Shown: positions 17,456 to 28,495, numbered from the stretch's first letter. The stretch: 64,000 nucleotides of DNA from Candidatus Dormiibacterota bacterium (GCA_035635555.1 DASQAT010000056.1:1-64000); one strand, 5' to 3'. Numbers and translations are program-made. Notes: generated from the sequence alone by a model not told the origin.

Positions 17456-20400
17456 ATGATGACAAGGACAGCCTTCTCGTGGGCGGCGCTGCTTCTGCTC
17501 GTCCTGGCCACGGTGACGCCCGCCCTGGCCCAGGAGCTGACGACCGGCACCATCTCGGGCAAAGTCAGCGATCCCACCGGCCGCGGCATCCCTGGCGCGG
17601 TGATCATCGCGACCTCCCAGTTCGGGACACGGACCGCGGAGACGGACGCGAACGGCGCGTACATCCTGCCGTTCCTGCGCCCGGGGACCTACACGGTCCG
17701 GGCGGAGGCTCCCGGCGGCTTCACCACGGTGATCCGCAATGACGTCGGAGTCGGTCTGAACCAGAAGACGAGCCTCGACTTCACCCTCGAGCCGGGCAAG
17801 ACGGAGACGGTCACCGTGAGCGGCCAGGCGCCTCTCGTCGACGTCACCTCGACCTCGACAAGCACCAACATCAAGTACGGCGACTTCGCCAACTCGGTCC
17901 CGCTCGGCCGCGCGTTCACCGACACCTACGCCGTGGCGGCGGGCGTCGTGAGCGGTCTCGGGACCGGCGACGGGAACTACTCGATCAGCGGCGCCTCCGG
18001 CCTGGAGAACCAGTACCTGATCGACGGCGTCAACATCACGAACACGGGCTACGGCGGAATCGGCGCCTACAACATCAATTACGGATCCCTCGGCACCGGC
18101 GTCACGAGCGAGTTCCTCGACGAGGTGCAGATCAAGACCGGCGGGTTCGAGGCGGAATACGGTCAGGCTCTCGGCGGGATCATCAACACCATCGTCAAGT
18201 CGGGCACCAATGATTTCAAGGGGAGCGTGTCCTTGTACTCCAGCCCGAGCATGCTGCAATCGTCCCGGCAGCTCGTGAAGCTGGACGCCGGCACCTCCAA
18301 CGTCGTCAACGAGAATGTCCAGGACTTCGCCTTCAGCGTGGGCGGACCTTTCGTCAAGGACAAGCTGTTCTACTTCTTCGCTTACAATCCGGTCCTCACG
18401 ACGCACAGCGTGACCGCCCAGCCTCTGTCCGACCCCGCCTTCATCGCCGCCAGCGCGGGCGTTTCGGTGTTCGACGAGACCTCCGCGACCGGGTTCAACG
18501 CCCCCAACGCAGTGGCCTTCCCGTCGGCGGGTCGCGAGTTCGACCGGAAGCGCACCGCCAACAACTACGCGGGGAAAATCAACTGGCAGGCGTCCCCCAA
18601 GCACCAGGTCGAGTTCTCGTTCTTCGGCGACCCGGCCACGGGCGCGGACGGCCCGCAGCGCGGCAGCGCGGTGCGGTACGGTGACTTCGCCACCGGCGGC
18701 GGCGAGAGCGAGATCAAGTTCGGCTCGAACAACCAGACCCTGAAGTGGAGCGCCGTGTTCACGCCGCGCTTCTTCATGGAGGCGCAGATCGGCCACCACG
18801 CCGGGACGTTCCGCGAGACGTCGGCGCTCGACCAGTACTCCTACACCGACCTCAGGAACACGCTCGAGTTCTTCCGCGGCGCCGACAGCTACGACCCCGG
18901 CGGCGGCCCCGTGCCGCTCACCCTGTCGCCCGTGGCCGAGCGCCGCGGCGGCGTCGGCTTCATCTCGAACCAGGACGACAAGGACACGGCGTATTCGGTG
19001 AAGATCACCGAGGTCTTCGGCAAGCACGAGGTCAAGTACGGCGTGCAGTACGACGACATCTCGTACAAGGACACCGCCACCTACACGGGGCCGTCGTTCA
19101 ACATCCAGCTGCCGGTGAGCGATCCCGCCACCGGTGCGCCGGTTGACGCCGATCTGAACGGGATCCAGGACACCGTCTCCGTGCCGACCCGCGGGGGCGC
19201 CCTCGTCAGCGTGCGCAACGGCATCGGCACCGACGTGGCGGTGGCCTACGACAGCGCCAATCGCTTCCGCGTCACCCGGGCGCAGCTCGGGCCCGAGCTG
19301 CCGCCCACCACGGCAAACGAGATCGCCGGGTTCGTGCAGGACACCTGGCAGGTCCTGCCGCGCGTCACCGTCAAGGCCGGCGTGCGCCTGTCGACCGAGT
19401 CGGTCCAGGGGGCCGGGTCGTTCACGCTGCCGTTCGGGACGCAGAACATCACCCTGGGGGGCGTGACCAGCCGGATCTTCACTCCGGGAACCTCGAGCTA
19501 CACCCCCGACTCGTACGTCTTCGCCGGCAACCTGGCGCCGCGCCTCGGCGTGAGCTGGGACGTCCTCGGTAACGGCAAGAGCCGCGCCTACATGAACTGG
19601 GGCCGGTATTTCGAGAGGATCCCCAACGACTTGGCGATCCGGGCGCTGAGCAACGAGGTCGGCATCAGCCGCCAGGAGTTCAGCGACCGCGACTTGACGA
19701 CGCCCCGGCTCGGCGGCCCCACGGGCAGCTGCTCCGACGGCGCGGGCGGCTCGACCACCTGCCAGCCGCTGGCGGGAGGAGTGTTCACCCAGGGAGTCGA
19801 CAAGACCAACGTCGTCTCCGGCACCAGGCTGCCTTACGAGGACGAGCTGTCGGGCGGCTTCGCCTTCGAGGTGACTCCCAACTCATCGTTCGAGGTCCGC
19901 AGCATCTACAGGACCCAGGGGCGCGCCCTCGAGGACGTGCAGGTCAACGCCATCGAGCAGATCCAGAACTTCTACTACGGCACATCCTACGGGTATCCGT
20001 ACGACCCGTTCGGCGGCGTCAACGGTGTCGACCAGGGCGCGGGGACGGGGGCCAGCGTGAAGTTCCCGGCGACCACGTTCGGCTCGTACGAGCTGGCCAA
20101 CCCCGGGACCAAGAACGTGCCGAAGGGCGGGCTGTTCAATTTTCCCAAGCCGCAGCGCCGCTACAAGTCGCTGGAATTCATCTACACCAAGCGGTTCTCC
20201 GACAACTGGTCCGTGTACGCCAACTACCGCTTCGCGCGGCTGATCGGGAACTACGAGGGCCTGTTCCGGAACGACAACGGCCAGAGCGACCCGAACATCA
20301 CGTCCCTCTACGACTTCCCGAACTCGCCCCTCATGTCGGGACAGTTCAACGCCGGGCCGCTGCCGTCCGACGTCTCGAACGTCCTGCATGTCTACCCGTC

Positions 20401-20902
20401 GTACCAGTTCGCCAACAAGCTGCGTCTCGGAGCCAACTTCTCCTGGGCGTCCGGAGTGCCGCGCACCTCGATGCTCGCGCACCCGATCTACCAGAACTCG
20501 GGAGAGATCCCCGGGATCAACCCGACCTACGCGTACTGGGCCGATCCGGGCACCGGTTCCGAGCTGCGCAAGACCAAGAGCCTGGGCACGGCGCTCGCCG
20601 ACCCGGACCTGCTCCCCTTCGGCGGTCCGTTCCTGTTCTCGTACGACCCGGTCAAGAGAGGCAACCTCGGGCGGACACCGGATCTCGTGACGCTCGACCT
20701 GCACGCCGACTACCCGATCCAGTTCGGGAAGTCGAAGATGAGCGTGATGCTCGACGTGTTCAACGTCTTCCAGAGCCAGGAGGCGACGCTCTACGACGAC
20801 AACGTCGAGCTCACGGCGGGCGTCACCGACCCCGACTTCCTCAAGCCGATCCAGTACCAGGCTCCGCGACAGTGGCGCCTGGCGGCCCGCTGGGATTTCT
20901 AG
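17456..20902 (+). CDS. TonB-dependent receptor with N-terminal carboxypeptidase-regulatory-like domain
   Basis: A 1148-residue outer-membrane protein. A signal peptide (1-25, ending ALAQ) is followed by a CarboxypepD_reg/SusC-like beta-sandwich (GTISGKVSDPTGRGIPGAVI to about residue 115). Next come a plug domain (SGLENQYLIDGVNITN, GGFEAEYGQALGGIINTIVKSG) and a long C-terminal beta barrel ending in an aromatic residue (RLAARWDF), the outer-membrane insertion signal. The layout matches the Oar/OmpA-like receptors abundant in Acidobacteriota. The substrate is unknown; no SusD partner or iron box is visible. An ATG at 17459 is an equally good start. An intrinsic terminator follows at 20936. Confidence 0.92.
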   Translation: MMTRTAFSWAALLLLVLATVTPALAQELTTGTISGKVSDPTGRGIPGAVIIATSQFGTRTAETDANGAYILPFLRPGTYTVRAEAPGGFTTVIRNDVGVGLNQKTSLDFTLEPGKTETVTVSGQAPLVDVTSTSTSTNIKYGDFANSVPLGRAFTDTYAVAAGVVSGLGTGDGNYSISGASGLENQYLIDGVNITNTGYGGIGAYNINYGSLGTGVTSEFLDEVQIKTGGFEAEYGQALGGIINTIVKSGTNDFKGSVSLYSSPSMLQSSRQLVKLDAGTSNVVNENVQDFAFSVGGPFVKDKLFYFFAYNPVLTTHSVTAQPLSDPAFIAASAGVSVFDETSATGFNAPNAVAFPSAGREFDRKRTANNYAGKINWQASPKHQVEFSFFGDPATGADGPQRGSAVRYGDFATGGGESEIKFGSNNQTLKWSAVFTPRFFMEAQIGHHAGTFRETSALDQYSYTDLRNTLEFFRGADSYDPGGGPVPLTLSPVAERRGGVGFISNQDDKDTAYSVKITEVFGKHEVKYGVQYDDISYKDTATYTGPSFNIQLPVSDPATGAPVDADLNGIQDTVSVPTRGGALVSVRNGIGTDVAVAYDSANRFRVTRAQLGPELPPTTANEIAGFVQDTWQVLPRVTVKAGVRLSTESVQGAGSFTLPFGTQNITLGGVTSRIFTPGTSSYTPDSYVFAGNLAPRLGVSWDVLGNGKSRAYMNWGRYFERIPNDLAIRALSNEVGISRQEFSDRDLTTPRLGGPTGSCSDGAGGSTTCQPLAGGVFTQGVDKTNVVSGTRLPYEDELSGGFAFEVTPNSSFEVRSIYRTQGRALEDVQVNAIEQIQNFYYGTSYGYPYDPFGGVNGVDQGAGTGASVKFPATTFGSYELANPGTKNVPKGGLFNFPKPQRRYKSLEFIYTKRFSDNWSVYANYRFARLIGNYEGLFRNDNGQSDPNITSLYDFPNSPLMSGQFNAGPLPSDVSNVLHVYPSYQFANKLRLGANFSWASGVPRTSMLAHPIYQNSGEIPGINPTYAYWADPGTGSELRKTKSLGTALADPDLLPFGGPFLFSYDPVKRGNLGRTPDLVTLDLHADYPIQFGKSKMSVMLDVFNVFQSQEATLYDDNVELTAGVTDPDFLKPIQYQAPRQWRLAARWDF

Positions 20903-20935
20903 AAGCTCGCCGCACCTCGGTACCTCCTGATTCGG

Positions 20936-20960
20936 ACGGCCCCCGCGAGGGGGCCGTTGT
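20936..20960 (+). terminator. Intrinsic terminator after the TonB-dependent receptor
   Basis: A perfect 9-bp stem (ACGGCCCCC at 20936-20944 pairing with GGGGGCCGT at 20949-20957) around a GCGA tetraloop lies 34 bp after the receptor stop and is followed by a short TTGT tail. The T-run is weak, but the stem is very stable. Confidence 0.6.
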
Positions 20961-20996
20961 ACTGTCCGGCTCTCGTCGCGCGGACTCCGTCTCCTC

Positions 20997-21002
20997 TATA
21001 CT
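20997..21002 (+). promoter_or_regulatory. Candidate -10 element immediately before the phosphatase-TPR gene
   Basis: TATACT at 20997-21002 ends 6 nt before the GTG start at 21009. Transcription from it would begin at or next to the start codon, predicting a leaderless mRNA. No convincing -35 hexamer is present at the usual spacing, and there is no Shine-Dalgarno before the GTG. Confidence 0.35.
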
Positions 21003-21008
21003 CGAAGC

Positions 21009-24000
21009 GTGACCGCCGCGCGCAACACCACGACCCCGGCGCAACCCACCGGTTCGTACCCCCGAAGACGGGCGTTCCCGCGCCGCGGCGCCCTCCTGGC
21101 CGCGCTCGCGGCCGTCGCCGCAGTCCTCGGCGCCGCCTCCATCCTGCGCGTGCCCGAGGGGATGCTGGGGATGACCGGCGGCAGGCTGCACGGGGCGGGC
21201 TTCGGCTTCCGGCCGCCGTTGGCGCCCGTCCTGCTGTTCCCCCTCTCCGGTCGCCTCGACGGAGTGGATATCGACAGGCGGACCGAGGAAGGGGCCGCGG
21301 TCCGCGTCCGTCTGTCGTTCGCCTACCGGATCGATCCCGGAGCGCTCGCGGGAGGTGCTGCGGAGATCGAGTCGTCCGGACTGCGCGGCCTGGCGGCGTC
21401 CCGCGCCGGGACGGCGCTCGATCCGATGCCGCTGGCGGCGCTCTTGCCCGCCGACCCTTTGCAGGGGAGCGCTCCCCTGCCGCGATCGGCGAGTGTTGCG
21501 ATCGACCGGTCGCTGCGCGCCGCGGGGATCGAGCCCCACGACCTGTTCGCGCGGATCGGTCCGCCGGGCTCGTTCGCCGAGGCGGCGCCGACGGCGGAGC
21601 CGACCGGTCTGCGCGTGCTTCTCATCGGTCTCGACGGCGCCGACTGGGACACGATCGATCCGCTGATGCGGGCCGGCCGGCTGCCCAACCTGGCGCGTCT
21701 CGCGAACGGCGGGGCGCACGGTCCGCTGCGCTCGTACGATCCGATGATCTCACCCCTGTTGTGGACGACGATGGTCACCGGGGTCGGTCCGGACGTCCAT
21801 GGAGTCGCCGATTTCCAGGCGATCGACGACGCGACCGGCCGGCGCGTGCCGATCACCAGCCGTTTCCGCAGGGTCAAGGCGCTGTGGAACATCCTGGGCG
21901 ACGCCGGCAAGTCCAGCGCCTTCGTCGCCTGGTGGGCGTCGTACCCGGCGGAGAAGGTGGACGGCGTCCAGGTCTCGAACCTGGTCGTGTTCCAGACCCT
22001 GCGGCCCCGGCCGCCCGGTGCCACGGCACCCGCCGGCCTCACCTATCCGCCCGGCTACTTCGACGAGGTCCTGCCTGCTCTGCACACCGCCGCGGACCTG
22101 ACGTACGAGGAGGTCGCTTCGATCCTGCACATCGACCGCGCCGAGTACGAGGCGGCGCTCCACGAAGTTCTGCAGCCCGCCGCCACCGACGACGAGAAGG
22201 AGACTCGGAAGCTGGCGCAGCGGCCGGTCCCGCTGGCCATCTCGATCCTCGCCGGATCGAAGAACTACGCGGCCATAGCCTCGAACCTCGTCGCGCGGAG
22301 GATGGACCTCACGGCGGTGTACTTCGAGGGGATCGACATGATGGGCCACCGCTTTCAGCACTGCATGGCGCCGCGCCTGGCGATCTGCCCCGAGGAGGAC
22401 TACCGCCGCTACCGGGACGCCGTCGCCGGTTTCTATGTCAAGCAGGACGAGTTGATCGGCCGCATCGTGAAGGCGGCCGGTCCCGGGACGACGATCATGG
22501 TGGTGTCGGATCACGGCTTCAAGACCGGCGCCGGCAGGCCTCAAAATGTCTTGCCGTACACGACCGAGCAGCCGGTCGAGTGGCACCGCGAGAACGGCAT
22601 CTTCATCCTGATCGGACCCGGGGCGCGTCCCGGTCCCCTGGCGCCGCGCGCTACACTGTTCGACATCGCGCCGACGCTCCTGTACCTGGTCGGCCTCCCC
22701 GCTTCGGAGGAGATGCCCGGTCGCGTCCTGCTGGAGGCGATCGATCCGGCCTTCGTGGCGGCCCACCCGGCGCGCACGATCCCCTCCTACGAGCGCATCG
22801 GGGCGCCGCGCGAGACGACCGTCGTCGCCTCGGGCCAGGGCACGCGCGAGGCGGAGGAGGAGCTCCTCGCCAACCTGCGCGCCCTCGGCTACATCTCCGG
22901 CGACCCGGCCGGCGGGGCGCACGCGACCGGTCCCGAGCCGGAGGAGGCCGCGACCGGCCCGGGTGGAAAGGACGTGCCGGCTTCGGCCGGTGTCGGCGGT
23001 TCCCCCGGGGGCGGGACGCCCACGGCGGGCGCTTCGAGCGGTCCCGGCGCCACGACGCAGGTGTTCTATCACCGCAACCTCGCGACCTATTTCATGAAGC
23101 GGCGCGACTACACGCAGGCGGCGGAGCAGCTGCGTCTCGCCAACGAGCGCCAGAAGCTGCCGAAGAACTACCAGCTGCTGTCCGAGGCGTACCTCGGACT
23201 GGGCCAGCACGACCTGGCGCTCGGCGCCCTCGAAGAGGGGCTGCGCACCATGGAGTCGATGGATCCCGAATCCGTGCTTTGGATGGTTCAGCTGGTCCTG
23301 TCGCGCCCTGGCGGCCGCGACATCGCATCCGACATCGCCCGGCGCTGGGCGGCGCGCACCGCGAAGCGACCCGGCCTGGACGACGCGATCGCCGGCCTCC
23401 TCGCCGAGGACAGGGGCGGGAGGGAGGCGGCCATGGCGCTCTACGCCAAGTCGCTCCAGGCCGACCCGGCCCGCGTGGTCGCGGCACAGCACCTGTTCGC
23501 CCTGCTGCCACCGGGAAAGCGCGGGATGCTCGAGCCGATCCTGAGGCGCGCGCTTCTGCGCGACCCGCGCATCGACGAGTTCCACAATCTCCTCGGAATC
23601 CTCCTGGCGGGCTCGCGTCGGGCCCCCGAGGCGCTCGAGGAGTTCCGGCGCGCCGAGGAGCTCGACCCCGAGAACCCCCGCTTCCTCGCGAACCTGGCCG
23701 GGGCCTTCGCGCAGCTGCAGCGCTGGGACGAGGCCGCCGCCGCGTACGAGCGCGCCTGCGCGGCTTCGCCGTCGTCGGCCCTCTATCTCAAGCTGGGATC
23801 GGTGTACAGAAGGCTGGCTCAGCCCGAGCGGGCGCTCACCGCGTTCCGGCGGGCGCGCGACCTGGGGGACGACGGGAGCGCGCCGTTTCTGGGAATGGCG
23901 CTGGCCAAGGCCGAGATGAACCGGGTGGATGAAGCGATCGACCTGGCGCGGCAGGGACTGGGGCGGCATCCCGAGGACGCGGCCCTGCGCTCGGTCTACG

Positions 24001-24065
24001 ACGATCTCGTCAGGAAGTCACGTAGTCCAGGATCGCCTCCTGGTCCGCCTGGCTCAGGTCGATGA
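21009..24065 (+). CDS. SPFH-like / alkaline-phosphatase-fold / TPR fusion protein
   Basis: A 1018-residue membrane-anchored protein. Residues 25-45 form one hydrophobic helix. Residues 48-190 read like an SPFH/prohibitin head: VPEGMLGMTGGRLHGAGFGFRPP, then TEEGAAVRVRLSFAYRIDPGAL. Residues 200-620 are an alkaline-phosphatase/nucleotide-pyrophosphatase fold, with LLIGLDGADWDTIDPL for metal and Asp, ISPLLWTTMVTG carrying the likely Thr nucleophile, GIDMMGHRFQH and VVSDHGFK for metal ligands. After an Ala/Gly-rich linker (about 640-685), residues 690-1010 hold TPR repeats. The AP-fold proteins with TPRs are seen in related genomes; the SPFH-like head is unusual. It overlaps the convergent regulator by 56 bp. 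Confidence 0.85.
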   Translation: MTAARNTTTPAQPTGSYPRRRAFPRRGALLAALAAVAAVLGAASILRVPEGMLGMTGGRLHGAGFGFRPPLAPVLLFPLSGRLDGVDIDRRTEEGAAVRVRLSFAYRIDPGALAGGAAEIESSGLRGLAASRAGTALDPMPLAALLPADPLQGSAPLPRSASVAIDRSLRAAGIEPHDLFARIGPPGSFAEAAPTAEPTGLRVLLIGLDGADWDTIDPLMRAGRLPNLARLANGGAHGPLRSYDPMISPLLWTTMVTGVGPDVHGVADFQAIDDATGRRVPITSRFRRVKALWNILGDAGKSSAFVAWWASYPAEKVDGVQVSNLVVFQTLRPRPPGATAPAGLTYPPGYFDEVLPALHTAADLTYEEVASILHIDRAEYEAALHEVLQPAATDDEKETRKLAQRPVPLAISILAGSKNYAAIASNLVARRMDLTAVYFEGIDMMGHRFQHCMAPRLAICPEEDYRRYRDAVAGFYVKQDELIGRIVKAAGPGTTIMVVSDHGFKTGAGRPQNVLPYTTEQPVEWHRENGIFILIGPGARPGPLAPRATLFDIAPTLLYLVGLPASEEMPGRVLLEAIDPAFVAAHPARTIPSYERIGAPRETTVVASGQGTREAEEELLANLRALGYISGDPAGGAHATGPEPEEAATGPGGKDVPASAGVGGSPGGGTPTAGASSGPGATTQVFYHRNLATYFMKRRDYTQAAEQLRLANERQKLPKNYQLLSEAYLGLGQHDLALGALEEGLRTMESMDPESVLWMVQLVLSRPGGRDIASDIARRWAARTAKRPGLDDAIAGLLAEDRGGREAAMALYAKSLQADPARVVAAQHLFALLPPGKRGMLEPILRRALLRDPRIDEFHNLLGILLAGSRRAPEALEEFRRAEELDPENPRFLANLAGAFAQLQRWDEAAAAYERACAASPSSALYLKLGSVYRRLAQPERALTAFRRARDLGDDGSAPFLGMALAKAEMNRVDEAIDLARQGLGRHPEDAALRSVYDDLVRKSRSPGSPPGPPGSGR

Positions 24066-24687
24066 ACTCGATGCCCGCCTGAGGGGCCCCTTCCGGGGTC
24101 TTCCCCGCCCGCACGACCTTGGCCTTCACCTTGACCTGGGATCTCGTCCCGGGCAGGTAGAACTCGAGCTCCAGGACCGATCCGACCGAGATGGCTGTCG
24201 AGGTCTCGAGCAGGAGCCCCTTCTCCCCCAGGTCCTTCGCCTGACCGATCACCTGCCGGGAGGCGTGCGTGCCCGTGACGTTGAAGACCACCGTGATCCG
24301 CTTCGCCTCGCGTTTCTTGATCGACAGGATGCGCGCCACGATCCCGAGAAGCTCGTCGGGCTTCTCCGGCTTGATGACGAACTCCGTGCACCCGGCCTTC
24401 AGGCAGCGCTCCCGGTTCTGCGGCGTCCCGGTGGCGCTCATGATGATGATCGGCGTCGCCTGCAGCACCGCGACCTTGCGCATCGCCGCGCAGGCGGCGA
24501 CACCGTCCATCTTCGGCATCTCGAGGTCGAGCAGCACGAGGTTGGGCTGGCGCTTCTGGGCGATGTCCACCGCCTCCTCGCCGGAGGTCGCGGTGAGGAC
24601 CTCGAAGCCGCCGCGCTGCAGGTAGGATTTTTCGATCTCGAGGAAGAACTTCAGGTCGTCCGCGATCAGGACCGTGACCTTCGCCAA
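24010..24687 (-). CDS. Response regulator with PilZ domain
   Basis: A 225-residue protein with an N-terminal receiver (VLIADDLKFF acidic pair, phosphoacceptor Asp in LVLLDLEMPKMDG, conserved Lys in FVIKPEKPDE) and a C-terminal PilZ-like beta barrel beginning KKREAKRITVVFNVTG and continuing DLGEKGLLLETSTAI and AGIEFIDLS. PilZ domains usually bind c-di-GMP through an RxxxR and a D/NxSxxG motif. Here the arginines are reduced to a KREAKR-like stretch and the second motif is DLGEKG, so binding is uncertain. It lies at the downstream end of the long minus-strand block, 51 bp after moeA, and overlaps the convergent phosphatase gene. Confidence 0.87.
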   Translation of the reverse strand: MAKVTVLIADDLKFFLEIEKSYLQRGGFEVLTATSGEEAVDIAQKRQPNLVLLDLEMPKMDGVAACAAMRKVAVLQATPIIIMSATGTPQNRERCLKAGCTEFVIKPEKPDELLGIVARILSIKKREAKRITVVFNVTGTHASRQVIGQAKDLGEKGLLLETSTAISVGSVLELEFYLPGTRSQVKVKAKVVRAGKTPEGAPQAGIEFIDLSQADQEAILDYVTS

Positions 24688-24738
24688 GCGCTTCTCCCGC
24701 GGTGCCGGGCGGAGGCTACCACGCGCTCGAAGAGGGTG

Positions 24739-26004
24739 TCAACGCGACGAATCGCGCGACGCGGCCGGCGCGATGCGGTCGGCGTGATCGTCCAGAAGAA
24801 GCACGTCGATCGTGGATCCGGCAGGCAGGACAGCCGTCTCCGAGGGGACGATGGCGAGGGCGTTCCCGCGGGCGCAGGACACGAAATCCGCGGAGCCGGT
24901 CGTGGGCAGCACCTCGACCTCGTACACGCCGCCCGACCACCTGGCCCGTGCCTGGTAGTAGCCGGCGCGGCCGGGGTGCTGGCGGACGGGGGTCTTCAAG
25001 ATGCCGCGCACCGGCGCGGCGGCCGGATCGGGACGCCCCATCATCCGGCGCAGTGCGGCGCGCCCGAAGACCTGGAAGATGACGTAGGTGGAGACCGGGT
25101 TGCCCGGGCAGCCGAAGACCAGCGTGGGGCCGCGGCGGCCGAACGTGAACGGCTTGCCCGGCTTGATCGCCACTCTCTCGAACAGGATCTCGACCCCGAG
25201 CGAGCGGAGCGTCCTGCCGACCAGGTCGTGCGTGCCCATCGACACGCCGCCCGAGAGAACCAGAACGTCGTCGCGCAGGCCATCCTCGATCATCCCCCGC
25301 AACGCCCTCTCCTCATCGGGGGCGATCCCGAGATACCGCGTCACGACACCGGCGCGGCGCGCGAGGGCGCGCAGGAGCGGGCCGTTGCTGTTGCGGATCC
25401 GACCCGGACCCGGCGCAATCTCCGGCTCGACGAGCTCGTCGCCGGTCGCCACGATGGCGAGACGCGGCAGGCCGCCGACCTCGATCGTGGTGCGGCCGCA
25501 GGACGCCAGGACACCGATCTCCCCCGGGCCGATGAGCCCGCCCGGACGCAGGAGGACGTCGCCGGCGCGCACGTCGACGCCACGGCGCGCCAGGTTCGCC
25601 CCCGGCCGTACGGCGCCGAGCGGCCGGATCGCCGTCGCGTCGCCCGCCGCCGGCACCGTCTCCTCGACGATCAGGACGGCGTCCGCGCCCGGCGGGATCG
25701 GGGCCCCGGTCATGATGCGCGACACCGTGCCCGGCGTGACCGGGCGCAGGGCCGCGGGATCCATACCGGCCGGGATCTCCTGCACGACACGAAGGGGCCG
25801 GCCCCCGTCCTGAGTGTCGGCGGCGATCACTGCGTACCCGTCCATCAGCGACTTGTCGAAATCGGGGTAGTCGTGGTCGGCGCGGATCTCCTCCTGGAGA
25901 TATCGCCCGAGGGCGTCGTCCATGCCGACCCGCTCCGAGGGCAGGACCGGCGCGGCTTTCAGGACGATCGACAGCGCGGCATCGACGGGCAGCGGGTCCG
26001 GCAT
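24739..26004 (-). CDS. moeA: Molybdopterin molybdenumtransferase
   Basis: A 421-residue MoeA/gephyrin-E-type protein. Family landmarks appear in order: VGMDDALGRYL, DFDKSLMDGYAV, RIMTGAPIPPGADAV, VATGDELVEP, VLSGGVSMGTHDLV and FGCPGNPVSTYV, followed by the C-terminal beta-barrel domain IV. It inserts molybdate into adenylylated molybdopterin to form active Moco in the cytosol. No other moa/mob/mod gene lies in the window. It follows prmC by 32 bp on the same strand. Confidence 0.95.
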   Translation of the reverse strand: MPDPLPVDAALSIVLKAAPVLPSERVGMDDALGRYLQEEIRADHDYPDFDKSLMDGYAVIAADTQDGGRPLRVVQEIPAGMDPAALRPVTPGTVSRIMTGAPIPPGADAVLIVEETVPAAGDATAIRPLGAVRPGANLARRGVDVRAGDVLLRPGGLIGPGEIGVLASCGRTTIEVGGLPRLAIVATGDELVEPEIAPGPGRIRNSNGPLLRALARRAGVVTRYLGIAPDEERALRGMIEDGLRDDVLVLSGGVSMGTHDLVGRTLRSLGVEILFERVAIKPGKPFTFGRRGPTLVFGCPGNPVSTYVIFQVFGRAALRRMMGRPDPAAAPVRGILKTPVRQHPGRAGYYQARARWSGGVYEVEVLPTTGSADFVSCARGNALAIVPSETAVLPAGSTIDVLLLDDHADRIAPAASRDSSR

Positions 26005-26036
26005 GAACGGAGTATACCGCGCCGGGACTGGGGCCC

Positions 26037-26902
26037 CTACGACCGCGCCCGGATGATCGCGACGCGCGGAATGCCGGCGAGGTCGGGCTCGATGGCGACG
26101 ACCTGGAGACGGTCCTGTCCGGCGTACAGGTCGCGCAGGGCGGCCTCCTGGCCGAGACCGATCTCGACGATCAGGTGGCCGCCGGCCTTCAGGAACACGC
26201 CGGCCTCCCGCGCCAGACGGCGATGGCAGACCAGGCCGTCCGGACCGGCGGCGAGGGCGGCGCGCGGCTCGAAATTCCGCACCTCGGGCGGCGACCGCGT
26301 GAGGTCGTCGTCGCTCAGATACGGTGGGTTGGACAGGATGAAATCGACCGCCCCCTCCAGGCCTGTCCCGCGGTGCGGCAGGAGGAGATCACCGGCGGCG
26401 AACCGGATGCGCGCCGCGACGCCGTGGGCGAGGGCATTGTCGCGCGCGACCCGCAACGCCTCCTCCGAGACGTCGCTGGCGTGGACGCGGGCGCCGGGGA
26501 CCTCGCGGGCGACCGCCACGGCGAGACAGCCGCTGCCGGTGCCGATGTCGAGCACGACCGGCTCGGGCGAGCGGTTCAGGCGGAGAAACGCTTCGACGAT
26601 CCCCTCGGTCTCGGGGCGCGGGATCAGGACGGCCGGTGCGACCTTGAACGCGAGCGACCAGAACTCCTGCACGCCGGTCAGGTACTGCAGCGGCTCGCGC
26701 GCCGCCCGCCGGGCGATCTGGGAGCGGTAGCGGGCCGCCAGCGCGGGCTCGACAGACAGCTCGGGGTGGGCGTGCAGTCGCGCGGCGTCGAGACCGAGGA
26801 GGTGGGCCAGGAGGACTTCGGCGTCGCGCGCGGGGTCGGGAACTCCGGCCGCCTCCAGACTGGCCCTCCCCTCGGCGGCCAGCGACGAGGCGGTGGCCCT
26901 CT

Positions 26903-26906
<4 letters not shown>
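26037..26906 (-). CDS. prmC: Peptide chain release factor N5-glutamine methyltransferase (CTG start)
   Basis: A 289-residue PrmC/HemK protein. An N-terminal helical domain ([18 protein letters not shown]) precedes [12 protein letters not shown]. The Rossmann methyltransferase has [16 protein letters not shown] and the catalytic [10 protein letters not shown]. It methylates the Gln of the GGQ motif in release factors, and it sits directly after prfA, its substrate. No ATG, GTG or TTG exists in frame near the N-terminus. The best start is CTG at 26906, which overlaps the prfA stop as CTGA and follows GGAGGT by 6 nt. That gives the normal family length. Confidence 0.9.
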
Positions 26907-27973
<1,067 letters not shown>

Positions 27974-28138
27974 GTCGAGAATCTATCACCGCGGCGCGCG
28001 GGGCGCCACACTCAGCGGGACTCGGCGCACGCGCGCCGGTCCCGGGGACCTGTGTCCGGATGCCAGTCCTGGACTCAACGATGTCATGGGGCGATGCGGC
28101 GCCGGGATCGGGACCGGGCCTTGCGGCGCCGGCCGGCG

Positions 28139-28414
28139 CTACGCGCCGGTGGCCGGGCCCTTGCCTGCGGGAGAGGCGGCCTTGTCTTTCGAGGTGGCCG
28201 GCGCGCCCCCCTTCGGGACGTTCTTGTAGCGCTTCTCGAACCGCTCGACACGGCCCGCCGAGTCGATCAGCTTCTGCTTGCCGGTGAAGAAGGGGTGGCA
28301 CTTGGCGCAGATCTCGAGGCGCATGTCGTCCTTCGTCGAGCGGGTCGTGAAGGTCTCTCCGCACGCGCAGGTGACGGTGACGATCTTGTAGACGGGATGG
28401 ATCCCGTTCTTCAT
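28139..28414 (-). CDS. rpmE: Large ribosomal subunit protein bL31
   Basis: A 91-residue protein beginning [27 protein letters not shown], with the zinc-binding C+ type cysteines (CACG and [14 protein letters not shown]). It therefore belongs to the zinc-containing L31 class that can be replaced under zinc limitation. The C-terminus carries an extra Lys/Ala/Gly/Pro-rich tail of about 20 residues ([20 protein letters not shown]) compared with the usual 66-75 residue protein. The start at 28414 is fixed by homology; a longer in-frame ORF upstream lacks support. It lies 81 bp after rho, the common rho-rpmE arrangement. Confidence 0.95.
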   Translation of the reverse strand: MKNGIHPVYKIVTVTCACGETFTTRSTKDDMRLEICAKCHPFFTGKQKLIDSAGRVERFEKRYKNVPKGGAPATSKDKAASPAGKGPATGA

Positions 28415-28495
28415 GTGACGACTCCTCTGCTGGAAGTGCGCATTATAGACGCATCGGGGCGCCGGCGCCAAGTGTTCTTGGTGACCCAACCGGAC

